Source of the DNA: Streptomyces sp. T12
GTDB lineage: Bacteria; Actinomycetota; Actinomycetes; Streptomycetales; Streptomycetaceae
Direction: 5' to 3'
DNA length: 64,000 bases
Assembly (NCBI RefSeq): GCF_028736035.1
Contig: NZ_CP117866.1
Coordinates: forward strand, 9,775,001 to 9,839,000
Position 1 is the stretch's first letter. Each line of letters begins with the position of its first letter. Under the pieces are notes generated by a model, which worked only from the letters and a program-made list of their open reading frames with translations, was not told where the DNA came from and did no database searches. The position numbers and the translations under genes were made by a program. Shown here in pieces: positions 18,368-26,480 of this stretch.

Positions 18368-19756
18368 GTGACCAGACGTCCCCACACCCCGTCCCGCCGC
18401 AGCTTGCTGCGCGCGATGGCCGCCCTGCCCGCCTCGGCGCTGATCCTGGGCGAGGCCCCCGGCCTGCTCGGCACGGCACTGGCGGCCGCACCGCCGAGCG
18501 GCTCGGCCACCCGCTACACGATCGTGCCGTTCCTGAACAGCAACGACGGGACCGTGAACGTCTATCAGTCGGACGACGCCACCGACTTCCGTCTGACCAA
18601 GGCCTCCGCCTACACGCCGCCCAGCAATCGCATCCGCGACGCGAGCATCTTCAAGCACACCAACGGCTACTACTACATCACCTACACCACCCACACCTGG
18701 CAGGACACCAGCACCACCATCGGCTTCGCGCGCAGCACCGACCGGGTCAACTGGACGTTCCTGTACGACTACACGGTCCCGATCGCCAATCTCTCCCGCG
18801 CCTGGGCGCCGGAGTGGTTCGTCGACAGCGACGGCAGCGTGAACGTCATCGTGTCCTGCTCGACCACCAACGACGAGTGGATCTTCACGCCGTATCTGCT
18901 GAAGGCCACGAACTCCGCCCTGACGGCGTGGAGTTCACCGGTGGCGCTGGCCGGCATCGGCGCGAACCACATCGACACGTTCCTCGTGAAGATCGGCTCG
19001 ACCTACCACGCCTTCACGAAGAACGAGACGACGAAGTACATCGAGTACGCGACGGCGTCGAACCTCACCGGCCCTTACACGATCTCCCGCACGGGCAACT
19101 GGGCGGGCTGGGGCAGCTACCGCGAGGGCCCCGCGCTGGTCCAGCTCGACAACGGCGGCTGGCGGCTCTTCTTCGACGGCTACGGCGACGGCACGTACTA
19201 CTACACCGACAGCTACGACACCTTCGCCACCTGGTCCGCCCCGGCCGCCCTGCCCGCAGTCTCCGGAACGGCCCGCCACTTCACGGTCATCAAGGAGACC
19301 GTCTCGGGCGGCCCGACCCTGGCGAAGAACGTCACCCGCTCCTTCCAGTCGGCCAACTACTCCACCCGGTACTGGCAGGTGCAGTCCTCCCTGCTCAACC
19401 TCCCGGTGGTCAGCAGCTCGAGCGCCACCGCCGAGAAGCAGGCCTCGACGTTCACGGTCGTGCCCGGCCTCGCCGACGCCAACGGCTACTCCTTCCGCGA
19501 CTCGTCCGGCAGGTATCTGCGCCACTGGGACTTCCGGGCCCGTTTCGACGCCAACGACGGGACGTCGACGTTCGCCAAGGACGCCACGTTCGTCGCCCGC
19601 ACGGGCACGTCGAGCGGTTCGATCCGCTTCGAGTCGTACAACTACCCCGGTTACTACCTGCGGCACTACAGCTACCAGCTGCGGGTCGAACGGTCGGACG
19701 GAACGGACCTGTTCCGGCAGGACAGTTCGTTCGTGCCGGTGACTTCCTGGGCGTGA
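18368..19756 (+). CDS. Secreted GH43-like beta-propeller protein with AbfB (CBM42) domain
   Basis: A 462-residue protein with a Tat signal (SRRSLLRAMAALPASAL). Residues about 45-320 form a GH43-type five-bladed propeller: RDASIFKHTNGYYYITYTT, AWAPEWFVDSDG and REGPALVQLDNGGWRLF. The last 140 residues are an AbfB arabinose-binding domain (SFRDSSGRYLRHWDF, and repeats of the YLRHY type). It probably acts outside the cell on arabinose-decorated polysaccharide as an arabinofuranosidase. GTG 18368 has GAGGGAG upstream. Confidence 0.85.
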   Translation: MTRRPHTPSRRSLLRAMAALPASALILGEAPGLLGTALAAAPPSGSATRYTIVPFLNSNDGTVNVYQSDDATDFRLTKASAYTPPSNRIRDASIFKHTNGYYYITYTTHTWQDTSTTIGFARSTDRVNWTFLYDYTVPIANLSRAWAPEWFVDSDGSVNVIVSCSTTNDEWIFTPYLLKATNSALTAWSSPVALAGIGANHIDTFLVKIGSTYHAFTKNETTKYIEYATASNLTGPYTISRTGNWAGWGSYREGPALVQLDNGGWRLFFDGYGDGTYYYTDSYDTFATWSAPAALPAVSGTARHFTVIKETVSGGPTLAKNVTRSFQSANYSTRYWQVQSSLLNLPVVSSSSATAEKQASTFTVVPGLADANGYSFRDSSGRYLRHWDFRARFDANDGTSTFAKDATFVARTGTSSGSIRFESYNYPGYYLRHYSYQLRVERSDGTDLFRQDSSFVPVTSWA

Positions 19757-20624
19757 CCTGCACCCCTGCTGACCTGGGCAATCTCGGTAGCGGATTCGGA
19801 GTAGTTCCCTCCACTTCCCGGGATTGCCCAGGAGTTCCCGGCCGAGTGTGCACTGGTTGTGCATGGGGAATTTTGGCTAAGGTCTTCCAGAAATGTAAGG
19901 AGGACCATGTCCGACCTGGCCCGGTACTTCGTCGTGCTGGTGGTCCTGCTCCGGGCATACCGCGCCTGTTGACTACGTCTCGGACTGAACGGCTGGTACA
20001 GCGGCAGAAATCGTATGGGTGCAGATCGAGGCTGCGGCTGCTCATTGATGCGTTGGGTGGTCGGGGTCGTATCTGGTCGAATCCGCCTTCCCCTTGCTCT
20101 GATCGTTGGGTTGTTGCAGGTCAACGACATGATCAGCTGCCGTGGAGGCGAATCGCCGGAGCGGCAAGGGGCTGAGGGGCGGTCGTAGGGTGGCGTTCCC
20201 GTCCCTGCCCGCGGGGGCGTCGTAGCCAGTGTGTCGTGGTTGGGGGCAGGGGCAGGGCGGCTGCGGCCTTGGCGCACGGCGCCTTCTGCCGGGCGGGAGG
20301 AGACCTGCGAAAAGGGCAAGGCCGACGTTGGGTGATCCGGTTTGATCACCAGCGCGGGTGCCGGGTCGCACTGCTGATCGGTTCGAACCCGAAGCGGGCG
20401 GAAGCGGCTGTGACGCAAGTCGAGTCGGTGCGCGGCTGTCGGTGCCACCGGTGATGCGGATGCCGACACCGGCGCAGTAGCTCTGACATGGTGAGGGTTC
20501 TGCGTCTGCGGGTAAACACGGCCTCGCCCACCGCTGTTAGCGATCATGCTGGCGAACGGCGTCGCTATCGGGAGACCGAACTCGACTGGCACTCGCGGCC
20601 CATCGGTCGTGTGCCCTGATCATG
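19757..20624. other. 868-base stretch without a recognisable gene
   Basis: Several open frames exist on both strands, but none matches a family I know, and their composition is mixed. A 7-base inverted repeat (GGTGATC...GATCACC, 20331-20350) and a possible 21-codon frame at 19907 are the only local signals. It is probably decayed DNA at the edge of the 19.8-26.4 kb degenerate zone. Confidence 0.5.
19907..19972 (+). CDS. Possible 21-residue small ORF with a strong ribosome site
   Basis: ATG 19907 follows AAGGAGGA with a short 3-base gap. TTGTGC (19857) and TAAGGT (19878) upstream are weakly promoter-like with a 15-base spacer. The peptide begins MSDLARYFVVLVVLL, a hydrophobic stretch, and ends in Cys. 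It could be a leader peptide, a small membrane peptide, or the surviving start of a lost gene. No homologue is recognised. Confidence 0.3.
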   Translation: MSDLARYFVVLVVLLRAYRAC

Positions 20625-21203
20625 TCAGGGCCTGATCCGGCTCTCGTACTCCTGTCCGCTGATCCTGGCCACGGTGCAGGACCTGCCGTTACCGGAAACG
20701 GTGGGCTCCTTGCCCTCGGTGCCCTTGACCCAGCGCACGGTGACGAAGACGGCGCCGTCCAAACGGATGGCGCCGACAGTCTCCGCGATCACCGTGCTGG
20801 AGTTGCCCGTGATCTTGATGGTGTCGGCCGCCTCCACGGTGACCATGTTGAACCGGCCGCCGATGGTGACCGTTCCACATCGTCCGGTGAGCCCGACTGT
20901 GCTCGCCTGGCCTTCGATGACGACGTCGCGCCCTGTGCAGTCGGTGGCCCGCGTGCTGTAACTGCTGCCGATGGTGAGTGCCGTGTCACCGCCGGTGGCA
21001 GCGGCTGCGGTTGAGCCCGGGATGCTCTTCGAACCGGCAGCGGCCGAACCGGTGCCGCCAGCGGCACGCGCCGCGTCGGGGCTACCTGTCGCCGCCCCGG
21101 GGCTCGGGGCCGGAGCCGGTTCCGACGCGTTGTCGGAGCATCCGACCATCATCGAGAGTGCCAGAGCGATGAGGGTGCGGGAAAGCAGTGTCGCCTTGCG
21201 CAT
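20625..21203 (-). CDS. DUF3060-containing lipoprotein
   Basis: A 192-residue protein. A lipobox ends in Cys22 (ALALSMMVGC), followed by an Ala/Pro/Ser/Gly-rich linker to about residue 90. A compact repeat-rich domain ends the protein: DVVIEGQASTVGLTGRCGTV and GGRFNMVTVEAADTIKITG. These short strand repeats match DUF3060, found in secreted actinobacterial proteins of unknown role. ATG 21203 has AAAGGGAA upstream. Confidence 0.8.
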   Translation of the reverse strand: MRKATLLSRTLIALALSMMVGCSDNASEPAPAPSPGAATGSPDAARAAGGTGSAAAGSKSIPGSTAAAATGGDTALTIGSSYSTRATDCTGRDVVIEGQASTVGLTGRCGTVTIGGRFNMVTVEAADTIKITGNSSTVIAETVGAIRLDGAVFVTVRWVKGTEGKEPTVSGNGRSCTVARISGQEYESRIRP

Positions 21204-21343
21204 GGCGGGAGTTCCCTTTCGGTGGTGATTTTGCAGAGCGCCGGCACCGGGCGGCTGTGGATGTCGCACTGTCGTCGCTCCCGTAACCGCCGCTGCTTGC
21301 TGAACCTGCGCGGGAACGGAACTCGACGAGCTGGTACGGCCGG

Positions 21344-21724
21344 TCAGTCCGACGCTGGTGCGCCGGCCGCAGGGAAGTGCTCCTCCGCCCACACGATCAC
21401 GGCAGCGAGGGGAATGAGGAAGGCATTGCCGTGCGGTGAGAGTGCGTAGAGGGTTCGCGAGGACGGGTCCGGCGGGACAGTTCGGGTCACGAGGTCAACC
21501 GTGGCCAGTTCCCGGAGGCGTTCGGCGAGCAGGCGGTCGCCGATGCCGGGGATTCGATCGCGAACCTGGGCGAAGTCGGCTGGACCTTTGCCCAAGGCCG
21601 CGATGATCAGGCCGTTCCAGGGTTTGCCCAGCAGGGCGAGGGCCCGATCAGCGGCCAGAAGGGATTCGGGCAGCCGCGGGGCGTCGGACCGGTGCTCCCG
21701 CTGAGTGCAGCGCGGGGTGTTCAT
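21344..21724 (-). CDS. HxlR-family transcriptional regulator
   Basis: A 126-residue winged-helix protein. ALALLGKPWNGLIIAALGKG, then FAQVRDRIPGIGDRLLAERL (recognition helix) and TVPPDPSSRTLYALSPHG (wing) are the HxlR pattern. Such regulators often control adjacent transport or stress genes. It lies 151 bases downstream of the MFS exporter on the same strand, so control of or co-transcription with that exporter is plausible. ATG 21724 has GAAGGA upstream. Confidence 0.85.
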   Translation of the reverse strand: MNTPRCTQREHRSDAPRLPESLLAADRALALLGKPWNGLIIAALGKGPADFAQVRDRIPGIGDRLLAERLRELATVDLVTRTVPPDPSSRTLYALSPHGNAFLIPLAAVIVWAEEHFPAAGAPASD

Positions 21725-21875
21725 GATGGCTGTTCCTTCTCCGTGGGCGCTTGGCAGCACGATGCGATGCCTCGCGCCCCACATCGTTCTGGCCGTCTTG
21801 AGGTTCGGTTGGGCCACCCGGCCGCCCAGCTGGGAATGTCGTCCCCGCGCAGGCGTGAGCTCGCCCTCCGCGAGG

Positions 21876-23408
21876 TCAGCCCATGTGGGCGGGCGCCGCG
21901 CCTTCCGTGTGCTGCTGCTTGCCGGCGTTCACGGCCAGGGTTGTGACCACTGCGCCGACCAGGAACATGGCGCCCGCGCCGACGAAGGCCATGGTGTAGC
22001 CGTGTGTCAGCGCCTCACTCGCCTTCGAGACCAGGCCGAAGTCCTTGGTGGCGAGGCCCCGGTACAGGCGGGAAGCCGCCTCGGGCAGCTTGTCGTCTGC
22101 TGCCGACGTGGAGATCGTTGACAGAACCGCGAGACCGAGCGCGCCGCCGATCTGCTGGGCAGTGTTCAGGAGCGCCGAGGCGACGCCTGTGTCCAGGTGG
22201 TCCACGCCGCTGACCGAAGTCACCGTCAGCGGGACGAAGGCCGCCCCCAGTCCTACGGCGGTGACGAACATTGCGGGCACCAGGTGAGCTGCGTACGAGG
22301 AGTCGGTCTCCAGGGTGGCGAACCAGAACATGCCTGCCGCCCCAATCGTCAAGCCCAGTGCGGCGATCAGCCGCGGTGCGAAGTGGGCAACCAGCTTGGA
22401 GCTGACGCCTGCGGCAGCGGACATGCCGATGCTGAAGGGCAGATAGGCGAAGCCGGTCTTGATCGCGCTGTAGCCCAGGACCAGCTGCATGTACAGCGTC
22501 AGGAAGTAGAACGTGGCGAACATGCTCGCACCGATCAGCAACATCGTGGCGTAACTACCGCTGCGATTGCGGTCCTTGAACATGCGCAACGGCATCATCG
22601 GGTCCGATACGCGGGACTGGAGGACCAGGAACACACACAGCAGCAGGGCGGACACTACGAAGGAGGTCAGCGTCAGGCCGTTCGCCCAACCGTGTTCCCC
22701 GCCTCGGGTGATGGCGTAGACGAGGGCGATCAGGCCACCCGTGCCCGTGATCGCGCCGGGGATGTCCAGGCGGCCGGGGTGGCGTTCGGCCTCGACCAGG
22801 CTCTTCGTTCCGGCGAGGACAGCCAGGCCGATGGGGATGTTGATGAAGAACACCCAGCGCCAGCTGAGGGCGTCGGTCAACGTACCACCCAGCAGCATTC
22901 CGACCGTGGCGCCGACGCCACCCATAGCCGCATACACACCCATGGCCGTGTTGCGTGACCTGCCCACCGGGAAAGTGGTGGTGATCAGAGCCAGCGCGCT
23001 GGGAGCGGCAATCGCGGCGCCGACCCCCTGCAACACTCGGCCGCCGAGCAACAGCCCTTCGTTCGGGGCGAGTCCGCCCAACAAAGAGGCCAGGGTGAAT
23101 ATGAGGATGCCGATCTGAAACATCCGCAGTCGTCCGAACAGGTCGCCGGCCTTGCCTCCGAGCAGGAGCAGGCCGCCGAAGGCGAGGGCGTAGGAGTTGA
23201 CGATCCAGGCCAGATTCGCGTCGGAGACGCCGAGGTCGGTCTGGATGGCGGGCAGGGCGATGTTGGTGATGGTGCCGTCAAGGACCATCATCAGCTGGGC
23301 CGCGGCGATCACGAAGAGCGCTATGCCGAGGTGTCGGTTGCCCGGGGACGCCCCAGTCGCATCGGCACCCGCCTGAGCGGGAGTGGTGATCGTACTGTCG
23401 GCAGACAA
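21876..23408 (-). CDS. DHA2-family MFS drug exporter (14 segments)
   Basis: A 510-residue EmrB/QacA-type transporter. ALFVIAAAQLMMVLDGTITN is the first helix with motif D1, GGKAGDLFGRLRMF is motif A, and RVLQGVGAAIAAPSALAL is motif C-like. It likely exports toxic or antibiotic compounds using protons. I chose TTG 23408 because AAGGAG lies 7 bases before it and the length then fits the family. ATG 23477 (MFHFSFSL) lacks a good ribosome site. The HxlR gene is downstream. Confidence 0.85.
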   Translation of the reverse strand: MSADSTITTPAQAGADATGASPGNRHLGIALFVIAAAQLMMVLDGTITNIALPAIQTDLGVSDANLAWIVNSYALAFGGLLLLGGKAGDLFGRLRMFQIGILIFTLASLLGGLAPNEGLLLGGRVLQGVGAAIAAPSALALITTTFPVGRSRNTAMGVYAAMGGVGATVGMLLGGTLTDALSWRWVFFINIPIGLAVLAGTKSLVEAERHPGRLDIPGAITGTGGLIALVYAITRGGEHGWANGLTLTSFVVSALLLCVFLVLQSRVSDPMMPLRMFKDRNRSGSYATMLLIGASMFATFYFLTLYMQLVLGYSAIKTGFAYLPFSIGMSAAAGVSSKLVAHFAPRLIAALGLTIGAAGMFWFATLETDSSYAAHLVPAMFVTAVGLGAAFVPLTVTSVSGVDHLDTGVASALLNTAQQIGGALGLAVLSTISTSAADDKLPEAASRLYRGLATKDFGLVSKASEALTHGYTMAFVGAGAMFLVGAVVTTLAVNAGKQQHTEGAAPAHMG

Positions 23409-23533
23409 CGGAGAACTCCTTAAGGACAGCCAGAAGGTGCGGTAATTCCACGGGAGCGAGAAAGAGAAGTGGAACATCAATTGAAGTTCCGGGAGATTCC
23501 AGACAGTGGGTTGGGCATGACAGTGGGCGCTGC

Positions 23534-23560
23534 TGTCAAGCTCTGTTGCCCGATTGTCAA
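23534..23560 (-). promoter_or_regulatory. Two TTGACA boxes upstream of the MFS gene
   Basis: TTGACA occurs twice on the minus strand (23560-23555 and 23539-23534), exactly 21 bases apart, or two helical turns. Either could be a -35 box for the exporter, or the pair could be an operator half-site repeat. No clear -10 was found. Confidence 0.35.
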
Positions 23561-23899
23561 TAGAGCTGGACGCGGCACACAGGCCCGTCTCGGGACCGAA
23601 TGAACCGTAACACCTCGGTTCTCGACGACGGGCGCCCTCCCTTATGTGATTGTTTTCGCGCTTGACGGGGGCGACGGATTTGTGATCGAGCGGCAAGATA
23701 TCGAAATTGCTCGAGCATGAATAGGTGATGCTGTCAAACGCAGAATCGCTTCCGCAGTTGTTGTATACGAACACCGGCGACCGCCGCGCTGAGGTCGGCC
23801 GTGGTCGGGCGGGAGCTGGACTGTGCGTGCGGCGCGACACGCGTGAAACTGAAATCCGCTGCCAACAGCGGGCGAGCCAGGGGTCCACCGCTTTGCCGG

Positions 23900-24098
23900 A
23901 AGGAGCTCGATGGCTGGCGCACGGCCCAGGCGTGCGGACACTTCCCCACCGAGAGTGTCGCCTTCAAGTTCCTCTACGTGGCCACTCTTGCCTGGCCCCA
24001 CCGGCCGCGGCCGCCGACGCCGGAACAACCGTTGGAATGCCGCACTCAACGAGTTCGACGTCCTCTTCGGCGGCCGCCTTGCCGCTACACGAGCGTAG
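23900..24098 (+). pseudogene. C-terminal scrap of an IS256-family transposase, frameshifted
   Basis: One frame reads GHFPTESVAFKFLYVATL (about 23937-23991). A second frame reads RNNRWNAALNEFDVLFGGRL and stops at 24098. Together these match the end of IS256-type transposases (GHFPTE..A...L..., then W..ALN.F...F..RL). The DDE catalytic part is absent and a frameshift lies between 23991 and 24020. This is a dead remnant, marking past insertion activity in the decayed zone. Confidence 0.75.
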
Positions 24099-24843
24099 AC
24101 CGATCAGCCCTTCGAATAACGTTGCTGAGAGATCACGAAATTTCCGGACAGGGATCCAGCAGGGTCTTCCTGAAACAGGAAATGAGGAAGAAATGGCGTC
24201 GCCCTCAGACCAAAAGGCGAACTACACGTGATTCCTGATAGGCCCGTCCCAACGTGACATCAGCAGCACCTGGAGATCGATCCGAACGGGCCGGAACCAG
24301 GCCCTGAACCGATCGAAGCTTCTCGCCCCCGTGGTCGAGACCCGGCCCCGTACCGGTGTCGCGGCGTCCACGCGCGGCGCCGATGTCGAGGCACCCGCCA
24401 TGACTGACGACGCCGGACGTGTCTGAGCACCTGCTCGCGGAAGGTGTGTCGGCTGCCGCGCGTGTGACACACCAGACGCCGAGACGACTTCGCCTGCGAT
24501 ATCGGAAACCCGAAGAACTCCACGTAACGGATGCCGAGGAACTCCGAGCCTCAGGGAAGACAAGGAAGCCCTCGGCGGAGCCCTGCACCAAGGCGTGACC
24601 GAGAACCGGCACCTGCGTCAACAACTCGACGGCCGCCATGCGGACATCGGCCGACTGCCGACGTAGGTCCCTCTCGGTAGGTAGCAGACCCTGTGCCGCC
24701 GACAGCCGGGCTGAGGTTTTGTTCTCACCCCGGCTGTCGGTTCTCATCGGTGCCGAGGCTCAGCGTTTGCTGAGTGCTCTGACACCGATGGTCGTCGGCC
24801 TCGTGCGTGCCCGCCCCGCTGAGCGTGGCCGCGCGGGAGCTGC
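24099..24843. other. 745 bases with no recognisable gene
   Basis: A 180-codon minus frame (24205-24747) and several plus frames exist, but none has recognisable motifs. One plus frame contains a short coiled-coil-like stretch near 24550-24660. I treat the whole as decayed sequence between the transposase scrap and the FAD monooxygenase remnant. Confidence 0.5.
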
Positions 24844-25726
24844 CTACTGGGGCAGCGGCAGGTGGCCGATCACCTTCTCGCCCACCGCCGCGGACATCCG
24901 AAGAGCCTTGTACCCGTAGTCCCGCATGGCCTCTTCATGGGCGCCGATGCGTCTGCGACGCCCCTCTCACCCCGCGCGGCGGCGCGCAGTTCTCCTCCCT
25001 GAACGTGTGCGTCGCGCAGCGCGGTGTCGGCGCCGATGCCGCAGGACGGGCTCATGGCATGGATCGCGTCGCCCGCCACGGTGACGTTCGAGGGCTCCCA
25101 GGCACTGACGGGCACACAGTTCTTGGTGGCTTCGTCCTGGAAACTCGGCTCCTGGTGGCGTGCGGCCAGGTCGGCGACCCGCACCTGCGGCAACCTCTGG
25201 GCCCGCACGCCGGAGTTGATGCCGTCGGCGGGGATCAGTACGTCGGCCTCGACACTCTCAGCGTTGTCCAGGAGCACGGCGACGGTGCCGTCGGGGTTGG
25301 ACCGGTATCCGGTGACCTTGGCACCGAAGTGCATGGCCTTCTCCAGGCCCAGGTAGAGGATCCGGCGCAGCGTCGAGCGGCACACCACCAGGTGCCCGGG
25401 GATGCCGGTGGGTACCCCGGTGCCCTCGGTGGCGGGCTTGTCGCGGCCGGGCCGGAGGTTGAGCTGCTCGTCGAACAGCAGCATGTCGTCGTTCGGCATT
25501 GCCGGAGGTCGCGGGGAACAGCTCCCACAGCCGCGACTCCACCGGTACCTCCGCCCTGCACGCCGCGCTGGAGCCGATGGAGGTGTCACGCTCGTAGACG
25601 GCCACGTCCAGGCCGTGCCGGTTGGGGTAGTGGGCGAGCGTCATCCAGGCAAGACCGCCGACGGCGATGACAATACGCGCCGCGGTCCAGCCGGCGTACG
25701 GACGCGGTCTTGATGATGGTGGTCAC
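24844..25726 (-). pseudogene. Broken FAD-dependent aromatic monooxygenase
   Basis: Pieces of one gene lie in successive frames. They are: a GTG start at 25726 (VTTIIKTASV); an FAD-binding strand ARIVIAVGGLAWMTLAHYP with the GxGxxG motif degraded; MPNDDMLLFDEQLNLRPG onwards in another frame; NVTVAGDAIHAMSP (the GD motif); and a C-terminus DYGYKALRMSAAVGEKVIG in a third frame ending at 24844. The parent was a TetX/PHBH-like flavin hydroxylase. At least three frame changes make it non-functional. Confidence 0.8.
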
Positions 25727-25827
25727 CCCTCGTTCCTCTCCAGTCCACGGTCGTGCGTCGATCGACACCAGGTCGCGTCCCGGTGAATGGGTGCCCTCCG
25801 GCGTGCAGCTTTACCTTGCACTCCCTC

Positions 25828-26343
25828 GACGTGCCCACCGACTGCCCGCAGCGCGACGAGCGCCTGGGCTGGACCGGCGACGCCCAGGTCTTCGCACCCA
25901 CCGGCGCCTTCCTGTACGACGTCCGGGACTTCCTCGCCTCCTGGCTGCGGGACCTGGCCGCCGAACAGGCCGCGGACGAGGGCGGTGCGCGGTGGAAGGT
26001 GAAGCGGGGCTCCCACTCCTCTGGCTCCGCGTCGCCCCGCAGGACATAGCGGTCGGTGGCCTCGGCGCCTCCCAGTGAGCGGGCGGACTGGTTCGCCTGC
26101 TCCGACCCCTCCCTGGAGCGGCTGCACGAGAACCTTGCCCGGCTTCAACGGTGGCACCCCGGAACCTGTACGGCTCGCGCACCGGCCTGCTCGCGGAGTT
26201 CAGGGGCGAGGGGTTGAGCCTGCCGTCGGTCAGTACGGCATCCCAGCGTCCCGGCGGACCGGCGGGCTGCCGGCGGGGAAGAGGACGGACGGGTCGAAGC
26301 TGCCGAGGACCTGCACCGGCGGCCAGGCGGAGTCGTCGAATCC
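25828..26343. pseudogene. Scrambled fragments of a GH78 alpha-L-rhamnosidase
   Basis: Four recognisable GH78 segments lie within 520 bases, but on alternating strands and out of order. They are DVPTDCPQRDERLGWTGD (+, 25828 on), RYVLRGDAEPEEWEPRFTFH (-, 26054-25980), SERADWFACSDPSLERLHEN (+, 26074-26140) and GFDDSAWPPVQVLGSFDPSV (-, 26343-26250). In an intact enzyme the order is the last, second, third, first. This shows inversion-type rearrangement followed by loss. Rhamnosidases remove rhamnose from plant glycans, in line with the neighbouring polysaccharide genes. Confidence 0.8.
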
Positions 26344-26480
26344 CGGTACGCGGGATCACGTCGAGGCAGTTCTTCCCGGACCTCCACCTCGCACGTTCCG
26401 TGCGGAACAGGTCGCACGGATCGGCGCAAAGGAGTGCTTGTTTCTCATGTTCGAACGACAGTCCTGACGGGATCGTCCCG
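26344..26480. other. Short tail between the rhamnosidase scraps and GH42
   Basis: No gene is seen. This segment follows the GH42 stop codon at 26481 on the minus strand. No convincing terminator hairpin was recognised. Confidence 0.4.

Noticed and set aside
20380..20390. GGTTCGAACCC resembling a tRNA T-arm
   Set aside because: The stem pairs only four bases and no acceptor, D or anticodon arms could be found around it on either strand.
23409..23477. ATG 23477 as start of the MFS exporter
   Set aside because: It would add an aromatic-rich leader with no proper ribosome site; TTG 23408 has AAGGAG at the right distance.
24205..24747. A 180-codon minus-strand frame as a gene
   Set aside because: No ribosome site or recognisable motif, and it lies in the decayed zone. 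It is treated as unassigned DNA.
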